Positions 10,851-23,900 of a stretch of 64,000 bases of DNA are shown in pieces. The stretch lies in assembly GCA_964030785.1 (NCBI GenBank), contig OZ034971.1, positions 40,430,304 through 40,494,303 on the forward strand, in the 5' to 3' direction. Positions within the stretch are counted from its first letter, which is position 1, and each line of letters starts with the position of its first letter. The notes beneath the pieces are model-generated. The model did no database searches and was not told the origin of the DNA. It saw only the letters and a program-made list of their open reading frames with translations. The translations under genes and the position numbers were made by a program. The stretch is from Siderastrea siderea. Its lineage: Eukaryota > Cnidaria > Anthozoa > Scleractinia > Rhizangiidae.

Positions 10851-12322
10851 GATATGAAAGGGATGAGTAAAAAGGGCAAGCCTATTTTCCAGCGACGCAC
10901 TTGTCAAACAAATTCCAACAAGAAAACGGACTTGCTTCCATCGGCTAAGAGACGACAAAATTCGTAAAACATCGATATCACTCTCCCAAGGTCAAAATAA
11001 TTATGAAAATTATGCTATAAAACCCCAGTGTTGCCAAACAATTCTATTCATACCATAAATGCTGACCGTGGACTTATATATTAAAGAGTACACCCGAAAG
11101 AACATAACTATACAAATCTTACGCAGTTATGCGATCACTATGAGTAAAGATGCATTTTCAGAAAATACTTTGCACATACAAGATATAAAAATAACATTGT
11201 AAAAATAATATCCTGAAAAGCTGGTATTTTATATATTTTGGTATTCTCGCATTTATATTACAAGCATTCACAAGAGAATTCGTCAAATCCTCAAGTGCTG
11301 TATACAATGACACAAAAAATAACTGTTTATATAATATAAGAATATATAAAATTCAGGAGCACAAGGCACTACGTCACGCAATTACCGGAAATAAAAGTTT
11401 TGCGTGACACTGACAAACAGGCAGAACTTCTGGTTGGAAATACAGCGTTCGTTTTCTTCAAAACGAGGAAAATATATTAATAATAACTTACTTTAAAATA
11501 ACATACAAGAAAGTAGTAATGACATCTGCTAGTCACGTTTGTCCTTTCATGTGACGTTTCTTTCCATAATAACACCACTAAAAAAGAGTTTGAAGTAGAA
11601 AAACAACATCGTGCACATCTTTCCATTTGTAAAGGCCATAAAACGAAACGATAGAAAAGGTAAGGGGTACGTACATATCTTTCCCTTGCAAATATTATAT
11701 CGGCCACATAAGTTAATACGGGTACATTGACTGGGAAAAAATACCCAAAAGCAATGATTTGTAGCAACAAATGACGTAAATATGTCACTAGGCTATTTGA
11801 AATGAAAGGATTAAAAATGCAGGCTGAACAGGAAAGGCGTTTTCGCGCCACTCATATTTCTGGGTTTAGTCCTTTGTTCTGGAGACAAAACGTGAAGGTA
11901 AGCTAGTTGAAGTTTCGGTTTTACGTTTTTAATCGCGACTTTTGTGGATTTCCTATGGACGTAAAATTTAACTGGCTTTGACAACGTACGAACAGCTTTC
12001 GCAAATGTTACAAGCTGGACCGAGCCGAACATTTTTACGTTTGCGTAAGACTTACAGTATTTCACGTTCAGAATTGCCTTAAAATTCGAACCGCACCCAA
12101 AACGTCGGAATCGACACACGCCAAACCTCCGGACGCACGCTAAAATTAGTTTTATGGGTCAGCGGAAATCCCGGCAACTTATTGTGTATAGATACTTAAA
12201 AAAGAATGACTTCAGTCTCGCTTGCAAGCAAAAATACCAGCAACCGTTTGCGACGCACACACGAGGCAACCAATTGATTGCAACTGTAATACAAACTATT
12301 CAGTTCCATCGTAGACTTGGTG

Positions 12323-14917
12323 TCACCTCGCGACAGTATGAAATCCACTCCTCACAGGGCTCGCACGAGACGGATCCCGCGTCCTCGGTTCTGTGCCAGT
12401 GGGCCATGCACGATACGTTCCATGGGATACTTCGACGGAAGAATGATGGCTCCCTTCCGGGGGAGAGCCTGGGTTTTGAGACGTCACATTAGTGTCATTT
12501 TCGTCCCCTAGTGACCGCCGGCGTCTGCGCATGGCAGCTCTTTGTGCAGCGGCCTTTTGCGCCTGTCCTGATATATCAGACTGCTGACGAGACAAGTGAA
12601 GGTGACGTTCGGTGTGCATCTCTTCCAGCAGCTCCGCTATGTGTTGCGCGTCCTTCTCCAGCTTCCGCTGTGTTTGTGATCCCCTGGCGTCCCTGGGCAG
12701 TATCTTTGTTTTGGAGGGCAGCAGTTCCTTGGCTGAGTCTTTGTGAGATAAGAGTTTGGACTTGGTACCATATTCTCGAGCCATCACCCTTGGAGCCACA
12801 TGTGTCCTTCCAGCGAAAGGCTGCCCCTTGGACCGATCACTTGTGGCAACACTCACATTCATCCGAGAACGAACATTCCTGTCGTCACCAGCATCTCTCC
12901 TCTCTATGCTGTACCTTGGTGGCGTGGTAGAAGAGTGTTTCGCGGGGCTAGACTCAAGACGGATGCTTCTTGAAGTTGTGGTTCTACCTTCAGGTGGTCT
13001 CTGTGCACTTCCTCGTTGTTCCATCTTTGGACCACTCGAACTAGGCAGTCCCTTCACACTAGGTTGTTTGACACTAAACTCCTTCAATGCCACTGGGGTG
13101 GTTGTTCGCACGGATCCAATTCTCTTTCTACCAACTGATGAAACAGAGTCCCTGTCTCTTCCTTGGGTAGCCTGTGGCGACATACGGTTTTGAGCGCCCT
13201 GTGCTGACATCCTCCCTTGAGAATCCTGTGGTGGCATCCTCCCTTGGGTTCCCTGTATGGACCCACTGCCGTAAGAACCGTGGGGTGAATTGCTGCTATC
13301 CATGCTTTTACCGCGGCCAGCACTACCCTCGAACTTTTGCCTCAGAGCACCCACATTTCTACCGTCAGAAGACCCGAGTGTGCCCTCTTCCTCAGAAACT
13401 CTTCTCTCTGGCGAGGACGGTTGAGAAGAACTGAAATTTTCATCTGTAGGACTCACAAAATATTTACTGGCATTGATTTCTACCAAGCTACTCGACCTCG
13501 GATCTGTCTCAGGCTTCTCGTGCCGAGGCTCTTCTCTAGAAACAGCACTTCCGTTACTTAAAGAAAGTGCCGTATAAGAGTCTGCTGACGGGCTCATTCC
13601 AACAATTTTGTACATTCTACCAGCAGGTTCATCTGACGATCTACGTTGGGCCATCTCTTCACTAGTCAGTGCTGGTCTCCTCTGAGGTTCGCTTCTTACA
13701 GAGGACTTGTCATCGTCGCCGTGAGCATCTGCCCCACTTCCCTTCCCAAACGTGTTGCCCACATCCAGCAAAATCCTAAGCTTTTCATCAAATGTCTTTG
13801 ACATGCTGATGGCGCACTCGTCTCCCTCGTCACTCGACGTATCGCTGCTTTCTTCAGAGCCCAGCGACCTCCTGGCCAAGCGAAGCTCTTCTGCACTTTC
13901 TCTTTTCGCAGGAATGTCCAAGCTGGCAGGTCTCCATGCTGGTTCAAATTGCCGCACTGTGCCAGACACCACGCCCCTTCCCTTCAAAACAGCTACTACT
14001 GTCTCATTAGATCTCGGTTTCGCCTCCTGAGGCATACCATTTGATAATGATACTGTTTTAAGACTGTTACTAACTCGCGGTGGTTCCCCGTGAAGCACAA
14101 CTGGTGCACCGGACATTTTATCTAACTGTGGCGCAACATGCAGTGAATCCAAGGATGGGTTCTTACTGCTGTGAGCACTGCTGCTGCGGCTTGTACTGCT
14201 GCTGCTCGGCTGTTCGACTCCTTCGTAACTTTCCTGATCAGAAAGCTTCCGCTGAAATTCACGAGGCACATCGCGTATCACTTCTTCGCTTCTTTCGATG
14301 GACGGCGAGGACAGCTCCTTGTCCCCTTCGCTCTGCCGCCTTTTCTCTTCCGCTTTCTTTTGAAGATTCAGTTTCAGCAACCTCCGACGCGTTTCCTCGC
14401 TAAAAGAAGAGAAGCTCGGCTTGGGTGCATTGTCAAAATCGCTCCTTGGTTCGTCAGCCGACTTTCTCACCTCTAACTCTTGTTGACCAATAGAGAAATT
14501 CACTTCCATAGGAGCAAAGGGCTGCTCAGGGGTAACTGGACTGGTGGGTCTCCTTTGAGGATTAACGCGTCGATAGGACGGAGGGGGAGGGTGCGAGTAG
14601 GAATAAGCCTTTAGAGAACCTGCTCCTTTAGATCTGAACTCTAAATCAGATGAATCTATCAACAGCTGTATAGATGCTGAAGAATTGTCCGTAATTTTCT
14701 TGCCTCCAATCTTAGTTGTCCTTTCCAGTGTTGGTGAATTGGACCGTGACCCCTCACCCGAGATACTTCTCACGACTGGAGCTCTCTCAGTCGGCGGCGA
14801 GCCCTCGGATCCCTGGGAATCGGACAGCGGTCCATCAGAGGAGCTTCCCTGGCCTGAGTCGGACTTGGAGCTCTTGCCACTGCGGAACTTGGGAATGTGA
14901 AGTGAAATTCCGCTTGA
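12323..14917 (-). CDS. RhoGAP gene last exon: 864-residue disordered tail
   Basis: The acceptor (TTCCACAG) lies just above 14917 and the stop is at 12323-12325. The tail is Ser/Arg/Pro-rich without a folded domain. It has short predicted helices ([38 protein letters not shown]), an acidic TSSDEGDE stretch, a polybasic MRRRRRS near the end, and a tandem peptide repeat around 13180-13270 ([30 protein letters not shown]). Vertebrate ARHGAP21/23 also end in a long phospho-site-rich tail. The several long plus-strand frames across this exon are shadows. Confidence 0.9.
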   Translation of the reverse strand, partial: SSGISLHIPKFRSGKSSKSDSGQGSSSDGPLSDSQGSEGSPPTERAPVVRSISGEGSRSNSPTLERTTKIGGKKITDNSSASIQLLIDSSDLEFRSKGAGSLKAYSYSHPPPPSYRRVNPQRRPTSPVTPEQPFAPMEVNFSIGQQELEVRKSADEPRSDFDNAPKPSFSSFSEETRRRLLKLNLQKKAEEKRRQSEGDKELSSPSIERSEEVIRDVPREFQRKLSDQESYEGVEQPSSSSTSRSSSAHSSKNPSLDSLHVAPQLDKMSGAPVVLHGEPPRVSNSLKTVSLSNGMPQEAKPRSNETVVAVLKGRGVVSGTVRQFEPAWRPASLDIPAKRESAEELRLARRSLGSEESSDTSSDEGDECAISMSKTFDEKLRILLDVGNTFGKGSGADAHGDDDKSSVRSEPQRRPALTSEEMAQRRSSDEPAGRMYKIVGMSPSADSYTALSLSNGSAVSREEPRHEKPETDPRSSSLVEINASKYFVSPTDENFSSSQPSSPERRVSEEEGTLGSSDGRNVGALRQKFEGSAGRGKSMDSSNSPHGSYGSGSIQGTQGRMPPQDSQGRMSAQGAQNRMSPQATQGRDRDSVSSVGRKRIGSVRTTTPVALKEFSVKQPSVKGLPSSSGPKMEQRGSAQRPPEGRTTTSRSIRLESSPAKHSSTTPPRYSIERRDAGDDRNVRSRMNVSVATSDRSKGQPFAGRTHVAPRVMAREYGTKSKLLSHKDSAKELLPSKTKILPRDARGSQTQRKLEKDAQHIAELLEEMHTERHLHLSRQQSDISGQAQKAAAQRAAMRRRRRSLGDENDTNVTSQNPGSPPEGSHHSSVEVSHGTYRAWPTGTEPRTRDPSRASPVRSGFHTVAR

Positions 14918-17900
14918 CTGTGGAAAGAAACGGAAATGTAGGTGAATACCGTCGGTTGCGACTACGCGTGAACATCAGCGGGGTCTGGGAATGACATTGC
15001 AAGCAATCGCATTCTTAGAGCCTGGGCGAGTTCAAGGTCAGCGGTGACTAAACTTCTTGTCTAGCTTTCCTGGCCTGCACAGCGAATGTTTCGTTAGGTT
15101 TTTTGCGCGTATAGAGATCTTTCGTTTTTAAGCCACGAGAAAGTTGGGACGGACACAAAGCATTCGGAGGAAATTTTAATCTTGCCCTAACTTTTACGCT
15201 GCAAAAGAGGAGAAAACTGTTCCCACGCACCGCAAACCCAAGGAAACGCGGTCTATGTGAAGGAAATTAAGAAGCAAATGATCTTGCCCGTGTTGAGAAA
15301 ATTCTCGATAATTGTCCAGACTGTGAGATGCATCCTTTCATTACATGTAAACATATTTTCGGTATGTTTTTCATCAAATCAATTCATTTGCACGGAAAGA
15401 AAAGACCAACCCGCATAACCAAATATATATTTGTGAAAGTAAAGAACAAGTAAAAGCAAACACAGTTCTTACCTTTGGTTTATAAGATCCGTCATCCCCT
15501 AATACAGGGAGTAAAAAGATAAATAAATTCCTTGCATTTCTGTCTCCACGCACTTTGACAACTAATCTACGGCCTTAAGACAGTGAATTTTTTGCTGGTT
15601 TTAATTGCAGAATATCTTGCCATTTCGTTAGTGTATCGGCATTCTTGGCAAAAGGAGACAGATACTACACGCTAGATAAGTAGGTGGCAGGGTATCCTGC
15701 AGTTAAGCCAAATGACTACACTAGTAACATTTGAGAAACCTCGAAGATGCTGTGGATTCGCCTTGTGGTCCCACAGTTTTTTTATCCGAAAATTCCAATC
15801 ATGTTCTCGCATGAACAACCTTTCCTACCTGTTTAGAGACCTAAGAACTATTTTTCGACATGCCTGAAACAAAGCCCCATAGTAGGTAGAGCCGGTGAAT
15901 ATTAGACCAAAAAAGCCACCCCCCCCCCCAAAAAAAAAAAAAAAAAAAGAAAAAAAACGGGAAAGAGAAAAAAGGCTGGGGCGAGTTGCACAAAACGGTT
16001 TAGACTGTAATACACGTCTTTAGCTGCAACGCCCATGCAGCGTTACGTTTTCTGCAGCCCTCTTCAGTTTTGGGGGCTAATGATGGCAGTCTGCTTTGGT
16101 GTCCATCTATTAATCACTATTTCAAACTTTAGAAAAATACGTTTAAAACTTGATCGATTTTCTCCCCTCCCCTCCTCCCTCTTTCTTATAAAGAGTATAA
16201 CAAAAGATGTGGGCCTTTCACAAAAGACATAACCGGTGATGGCATTTCTGGATTGCATGGAGCCCAGAAGAGGTTTACAAAAGAAAAAAAAGTCTGAAAA
16301 GCAAGAAAAACAGCTTTCGAGTAAAACGTCCCCCTAAGAATTTAAATTACCACTCTGAACTCACCAAAATTAACGGCAACCTGTCCTAGCGAAGTGAGCA
16401 CGTTTTGGGAAAGTATGTGTTCTTGCGGAGTCTCGTGACTTGACGGCACCGCCTAAAAAGACAAGACCAACAACGCTAGTCTCTCTCGTGTTACTGCACA
16501 AGTGAGGCGAACCATGAAATGGTTTTCGCGCCTTACAATTTCTACTAGGATCAACAAAAGTGGCGGGCACGTTGTTTTATTTTTATTTTGTTGTTCTCTG
16601 TCAATTTTTAAAGATTCAAAGTTTCATGGGACCCATACCTACCTTTACTGGGCATTCGTCGCCTTCCAATTCCTCAAAAAACCAATCGGGCTGAAATAAT
16701 AACAACAATAATTATAATAAGAGCTCCGTTTAGACAGGGAACACAGCAAGTTACAACTGCTCTTTCCAGCGAACTCGATAAATTTAAATTTATTATTGTG
16801 ACAAACATAAGAACAATCCGCATGAGACATTTAGCACAGGAAAAAATAACACGAAAATGGCAGACAAGAAGCACTGCCTTAAGTCGGTGGACTTAGTCAA
16901 TTAAAATTAAATGTATGTTCAGTTGGCCTTATTCTACAAAGAACAGTTTTTAAAATCCAACTCCTATATTAAACCAGGACCACCTTGCTGAATGGAAAAA
17001 GCGAGTTCCAGCTTCAGTTGTTCGAGTCAAATAGTTTTAAGTGCAATACAATATTTCTACTTGGCCTTAGCTCAATATCTCTATCTGCTGTGCAGTTCCT
17101 GTATGTGATAGATACTTCCGTGAGGTAACATTACTGTAGCCCGCACACGACACTCAAGATAAATTTTGTATTCTACTGTCTTTAAATTCCCGATTAAAGG
17201 GATTTTTTGAAAACGCCCTGTGCATTCGTATTGTGGAACAAGGCAAATTGAATGCACCCTAAAGGGTAGGAGAGAGAATGCGCAGTACTTCAAAATTAGA
17301 TTGTAATTTCCTACTGCTCCTTGAAACCGACATGGCTACAAGTATTAACTCAAATAGATATGGAAGTGAACATTGTGGAATAATCCCCGAGACGAAGTCG
17401 AGGGAATTATTCCACAATATTCGCTGAGCCTCAGGAGAATGATTGTTTTAGTATAATTGCTCAGGTGATTATCAGAGAAAATGCATTTTCTTTTTTCTTT
17501 TCTCCAGAAACATCAAAAATCACGCGGTGGCCATTTTAAAAATTAGTGTTTCAGTATTATAATCACCTCGCGCGGGCTGATTATAGCAAGATATGACGTA
17601 ATCAGGGTTTGCAATAGGAATCTGAGTAGGTGGCCAAATGTTAGGAGTAGGCGGAGAATGAACTACTCACACCAAAGGCACAAGATTCTAGGGGGGTCTG
17701 GGGGTATGCTTCCCCGGGAAAGTTTGAAAATTTGGGCCTCTTAGAATGCATTTCCTGCATTCTGGAGCAAGAATTAGAGTATTTGAACAGAACAGGAAAC
17801 ACAAATCGATGCAGAAATTGCTCAGAATTCAGGCAAGATTCTTTTGTTTTTCATGAATAAATCTTGGCCGATCCAAGGCTGGTGTTTTTTGGCGAATGTT

Positions 17901-20900
17901 TCTCACGTTAGTTGCAAAATATGACGTAATTTCTCAATCAAATAGGCGGCGAGTTCAGGTGGAATAGCCGGCGAGTTTCGCCCGCTGCCGGCCCTTATTG
18001 AAAACCCTGCGTAATCCTCGACCAATCAGTGCGCGGGCTTCTCTATAAACACCTGAGCAATCATACTAAAGTACATTACACCCTGAGCTCAAAAAGCATA
18101 CTCTTAAGGCCCTACATGCCTAAATGGCTTTTTCAAGGGAGTATCCCCCTTACCCCACCATGACTGCTAAATCCACCTACATAAAGTACTAAATGTGGCC
18201 TAGTTGTACCGTATTTCCTCGAATAAGCGCCCGGGCGCTTATTTAAAATTTCGGCTAAAAGGAGGGGCGCTTATTGGAAGGAGGGCGCTTAATCGAGGGG
18301 GGCGCTTATTACGTTTTCCTTTCAACGAACTGTAACTTTATTTTGGCTAAATCTTTAATAGAAAAACAAAAACTGCAACATTATCCACTCAAACATAACG
18401 TCAATATTTATGTCTTTTGTTTGTTAAAACAGTGGTTAGTAATCAAGCATACCGTAGTCTTATTATATACACTTTACACACAGATGTATCGGTATGCATG
18501 TTTATAAAATATCGATTATCTCATCATCCTCGATGCCATCCTCGTCAATGACATGCAGATCGTCTCATTTCTCTTGATCTATAAGGGGGAGCTTATTCGA
18601 GGGGCGCGCTTGTTTGATATTATGGCCTAGGGAGTGGGCGCTTATTCGGGGGAGGGCGCTTATTAGAGCGTGGGCGCTTATTCGAGGAAATACGGTACAT
18701 GGTAATAACATTTGGGTGCAGACCTCAGATATAAGTGTTTCCACTATGCGGCATTGGTCTGACATGTCCTTCACCATAGCCATCATAGAATCATCCCCAG
18801 TCCTTATGATGGTCGGGCCAAACACGATGGCCAGGTTACGCACTTCCATCTAGGACACAAAAAACATCCAGTTAGAGACTAAATAAATAATGCAAGAAAT
18901 ACCTGGAGGCCTCCACAGGAATGAATATTACAGCGATTAAACCTTTCAGTCTCAAGGAAAAACAACGCATCATGTAATGCGACGCTAACTTTCGAGTGTG
19001 TGGATGAAATCCTAAACTGTGACCATTCAAGTGAAACCTACCGAGCTGTACTTTCTTGTGGTGCTGTTTATTTTGCTATACAAGGTGTTTCAAACTTTTT
19101 ATTCTGTTGATGAAATCCGACAGTGAGACCATTCAAACGAAAGCTATTGAGAAGTACTTTCCAGTATTGCTGTTTATTATGCTGCACAAGGAAGACCAAA
19201 CTTGTGAGTCTGTGGATGAAATCCAAAAGCTCGATCATTCAAATGTTTTGCTGCAGTTTTGCCCAAATCGCCGTCAAGTTGCATCACGTTTCAAATATGC
19301 TCGAAACCTCTACGATATCGCGGCCCTAATTCGCACCGAAATCGCCGGTAGTTTACACTTGCAACTTTTATCGCGAGTTCGAGCGCTAAAAATTATATTG
19401 AAAACTGCAACAGAAATTGCACAAAAATCGCGCGTGTAAACCGGCCCTTAGCAAAATTAGCAATTTACGAAGATCACCTTATTCTTGTCACAGTTGCCTG
19501 ACACTAGTTTCAAGTGATTCACAAGGAACTTGAGTGTTTCAAAGTTGTGATCAGGCAACTCTTGAACCTGAAAAAACAGTACTCGCTGTTAGACGTGCAG
19601 ATGGAATAGCACACATTTATATCAGTTGGTAAAGTCTGATTTCATTAGTTGGTAAAGTATGATGGTCTGGGGGAGTGTAGCCCTGAGAACGACTGTTTGT
19701 GATGACACTGACCGACGTTTCGACAACCCCAGCAGAAGTCATTATCAGAGTCAAATGAATTGTGAATAGTCGGTAGATGTCATAAATCTCTGGTTGTTGA
19801 CCTGATTGGGCGACGAACTCATGATGTTATTGGTCGTATGTCAGTTAAGCGGTGACGTTCTTGGCTGTGAAGACTGTTAACGTGTTTGGTGCTTTTCGAT
19901 CCGTCCTTTCTCAATTTCAGGCTCGAGTCACCTTTTCCAATTCAGTATTTCTTAAGCGACAGTTTAAATTAACTGACATAGACCAGGTTGTTTTATGTTA
20001 GGCTATTATGAAACAATAGTAAGTAAATCCCTTTTGATAAACGTACTGCATTTCACATAGCTCTGTCACAGGGATTTTCCTAGTGTCTTGTCATACCTTT
20101 GCTACATCTATGATTAAGGTAACCTCTCACATACAAACTGCTCCAAGAGGCATCCATAAAAAAAGGGAGATATCCAGCAGAACTTGACAAAGGTGGGCCA
20201 ACATTTTCAAGTTGTAATCCACTTTTATCCTGGCCATCCGCCACCAAAGACACTAATATTTTCACTGTTCTAGTGTTATGTCTGCTCAAAACTAGACCGA
20301 TATTTTGAGGTTTTCATTAAACTTTGACTTTCAGCTTTTTAAAGTGTTAATAAAAATAGCTCACAGATTCCCTTTAAAAACCCTGATTGTTAGTGCGACA
20401 GGGATTCAAAACTGTGACCTCCTGCTCTCCAGTTTTGCTGGCCTCCAATGCAGACGTCCTGAAAGCTTGCCACACAATCCACTTCTTATGAGAGCGCATG
20501 ACGAGCCCACAAAATGTCCGTGTTAGAGGCCACAGTCTTGCATCCTGCGAACTGAGCTAAACGTGATGGTAGTCAACAGTAAAACACTAGCACTTACCAC
20601 CGATCTTATTGCCCACATTCTCTCAGCAGGATCCTCTTTCTTATTTGCTTCAATAAATACATCGTACAAATCTAAAAAAAAATTATGTTATACATCTTAC
20701 ATTAGTAACCAATCCAGTGATGGATCCAGGGGCGGGTCCATGGGGTTAAGATCCTTTCCCCAACCCCCCTCCCACCACCACCATTTCTTCAAACCATACT
20801 GGTCTTTTTTCTCTTGAAATAATCAAACGCAACCAAACTAAAAACGAACAAAAAAGAAATAAACTGGGATAGTTCAGTAGACCAACTTGTTTTCAATTTG

Positions 20901-23900
20901 CTTAACCTCATCTGCTTTTTCCCAGTATTTTACAAAATAAAGTGACTGTTTACTTTTTTATGTGCCTAAATGGAATTTGGGCAAAGTTAAAAGCTAGCCA
21001 ACGCTGGTCAGCGGTATCACTAACATGTAGGGGGTCCCAGGGGCGCTTACAATTGTACATGTGCTTTCTGCTTTGCTGTGTTTTGCTCTCGCTAGCACAT
21101 TTTGCTATCCCTGCCCCCCCCCCCCCTCCCCCACCCCAAGTAAGTATCCTAGGGTAAGTATAACTTCCACAGCACGGTTAGTGTTGTGTTGACGGGTGCC
21201 TGGAGGTGGGCTGTGGCCAGATTGTCATGGAGACCTTGCTGCCGAGGAGATTGCTGCCCTCCTCGCTTGCTACCTTTACGGCACCTACCCTCCAATACTT
21301 CAATTGGATTAGAGCTTAACCTGTTTTAAGATCGAGAATTCCTTGAGAATGAAGGTGTGAATTACCTGCAGTGACCAGACCCTCTGGTAATTTGCGTAAA
21401 AACAGTTTCAAAAGGCTTGTGATGTTGTTAACATCATTCCATTTCTGCAATAAAAAAAGAAAGTGTTGCGTTATGAAGTATAGTGAATAACACTGCTAAC
21501 TTCGCAAGAAACGTTATGGGGTATAACTGAAACATGTAAATTATCTTCGTTGGAAATGATCAGAAGTCTTAAACGATCTTTGGAAAACTCAGAAACGGTT
21601 GGAATGGATCAACTTTAGACCACCTTCAGAATTTTTTAAAATCTTTGGAAAACAGTAAGGAATTCGGCAAAGTTTGGAAAATTTCAGAAAATGAGAAAAA
21701 ACCTTCGAATGAAGTGGGAACATTCCGTGGATAACTCGGCAATGCATGTAACTTCATGCTTCTAAGCCCCATATTGACGAGCATCTAATTTTTTCTTACA
21801 GTAAAATATCACTACTTTGTCAAACATACAGGTCACGAGAATAAGGGAAGTGATTACCAGAAAATACTGTCTTGATCTTTAAGCCAATTCTCCTAGCTTG
21901 TTCCATAACAAAATATATTGAGAATAGCGAGGAGAACATGCATGTTAATATCGGGACCTGGGGCCCGTTTCTGGAACGTCCTGGTAACTTTTCGGGCCCG
22001 GAGCTATAAACTAAAATCAGAATCTATAGAACGTTGGCGTAGTTTTTAGCCCGCATATCAGCCCAGCTTGTTTTATCAATTAGGAATGTTATTTCTCAGC
22101 TTTCAAAGCCAACAATGTTTGTGTCTTTAATGTAAACATCGAGCACATAAAATAGCTTTCCGGGCCCGTACAGTTATCGGGACTTTCGAGAAACGGGCCC
22201 CTGAAGAGTTAGAAGTAATACGAGTTCTACTGGGTTGATTGCCTGACATCTGAAGTACATGTAACACCCAGTAATATGCAACTGGCACCCAATCTTTGAA
22301 GTTTCTGATCGCCTTATTATCCTGTAAGAATACCAGAGACTCAATGACTCAGTTGAATGTAATAAAAGAACAAAAGTACAAATGCTGTACCTCTTCTTCA
22401 AGGCAGACGTTTTCAATCCCCCTGTGGTTAAGTTCCTCTTGTAAAGCAGTTACGGCAGCAGAATTACCGGGAACTCTGAGAAATTGCAAGACAACAGAAT
22501 CAAAGTCAGCTCGTAAGGTTATGGATTTGGCATCCCAAATGGAAAGACCCTGCAATGTGATATTTTTTTAATTTTACAAAATGTTAGTTATTCTTTATTT
22601 CTGAAAAGCTAGTCTCCTACCGAAGATTCCCAAAATTAAGGATAACTGCACCTACTATCTCCTTATCCAAACAATTGCAATGCCTACATATTTTTTCTAA
22701 TAGCAGCTTAATCTACCTGTAATTGAACATCGCTGTTTACTTTTCATGGCTGTTAAACATTATTTTAAATTGTGTTCAAACTTCCATGCAGTAAACTACA
22801 CAAACTAAACTTACTTCAACTCTAACCACAAAGTAACACAACTTAAGGTAAACTAAAATCTCTAAGATATTATCATTTAGTTCTACAGATTTCTTTTCCT
22901 AATTGATCTTTTTCTTATTAACCATTTTCTTAGTGATGTGACTTCAATTTATTGTAATTCCGTGAATAAACACTTCATGGAAGTCTGCGCACATTATGAT
23001 CATCACTATTGTTATTGTAATTATTGTATCCTGTATTATTATTATAAGCCCATTAGGTCAACTGAAAACTCATTAAGTTTAACAGAAACTCAAACGTGTA
23101 GTGCACAATTAAAAAGCATGTTTAATATTGGTAATTTTGTTCGTATTCTCATTTAGCATTTTGTTTCAGAGGATATGTGAAACAGTTGAGAGTGTTTCAT
23201 TATGTCATCCACCACCTTGAAATGTTTGTTCCAAAGGCCCTACTTGGTGCCGTTCAACTCTCCTCTTAATGTTGGAAATCCCAGTTAAATAAGTCTTTTA
23301 TACTGGCTGTTTCACTTGTAATTTTCAGACTTTTACATTGTACTTTTTTTCTCCAAAAAACACACGCAAAAAAAAAGCCAAAAAAAAAAAACCAGAAACA
23401 AAACGAAAAAAAAAAGGATCACTACCTGTAGACACCAACAGTTTCAAGTCCTTTTCTCTCCACCACTCCACAACAGTGCTCCACAATCACAGGAATCAGC
23501 TGCAATACACAATACACAAATCTGTTAGTGTAAAAAGCATTACCACACAATTTTGCTTACTAAAAAAGTGATACAATAAGGAGCACCAATCTGGATGACA
23601 ATATGACTCAAAAGCTACAAGTAGTTGCAAAGTTGTTGAGACATTCTCCTAAAAAACTGGATTTCCATCGAAAAACGCACTCTTGAGAACAAATGGAAAA
23701 CTGGAAATGTCAGAAATGACCGGAAATGTAGCGGTTGTCTCAACAATTTTGCGATTGCTTGTAGCAACATCTGCCAGATTCATATTAAAGACAAAAGACC
23801 GTCTTAGATGGGAAACTCAATGATAACCACCACTACAGCACTATGCTTCCACTTAAGGGAGCAATGTTAAGGCCTTAAAGTGAGATTGGGCAATATTTTC

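Larger units (their letters stand above)
8789..12322. other. 3' flank of the RhoGAP gene, intergenic, repeats only
   Basis: This is downstream of the minus-strand RhoGAP gene and holds no recognisable coding gene. It contains a 509-bp inverted-repeat element (9094-9602), a possible 71-bp Mutator-like element (10089-10159) and a cluster of the dispersed ~105-bp repeat (10470-10850). From 10.9 to 12.3 kb is AT-rich sequence, presumably including the gene's 3' UTR. I could not settle on a polyadenylation signal. A 102-codon minus-strand frame at 11811-12119 looks like nothing known. Confidence 0.5.

Noticed and set aside
12511..14900. Several plus-strand open frames (up to 145 codons) across the RhoGAP last exon
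   Set aside because: They lie opposite a strong 864-codon minus-strand frame, have no domain resemblance and reflect its biased Ser/Arg/Pro composition.
18565..18720. Coding extension of exon 22 through the MITE (94-codon frame)
   Set aside because: The frame runs into the repeated GGGCGCTTATT termini of the MITE; similarity to RhoGAP ends at the GAG|GT junction.
22476..22555. Apparent extension of the RVPGN exon upstream ([16 protein letters not shown])
   Set aside because: The TTTCTCAG acceptor at 22476 joins in phase to GVYR in the exon at 23426; the extension has no RhoGAP similarity and is intron.
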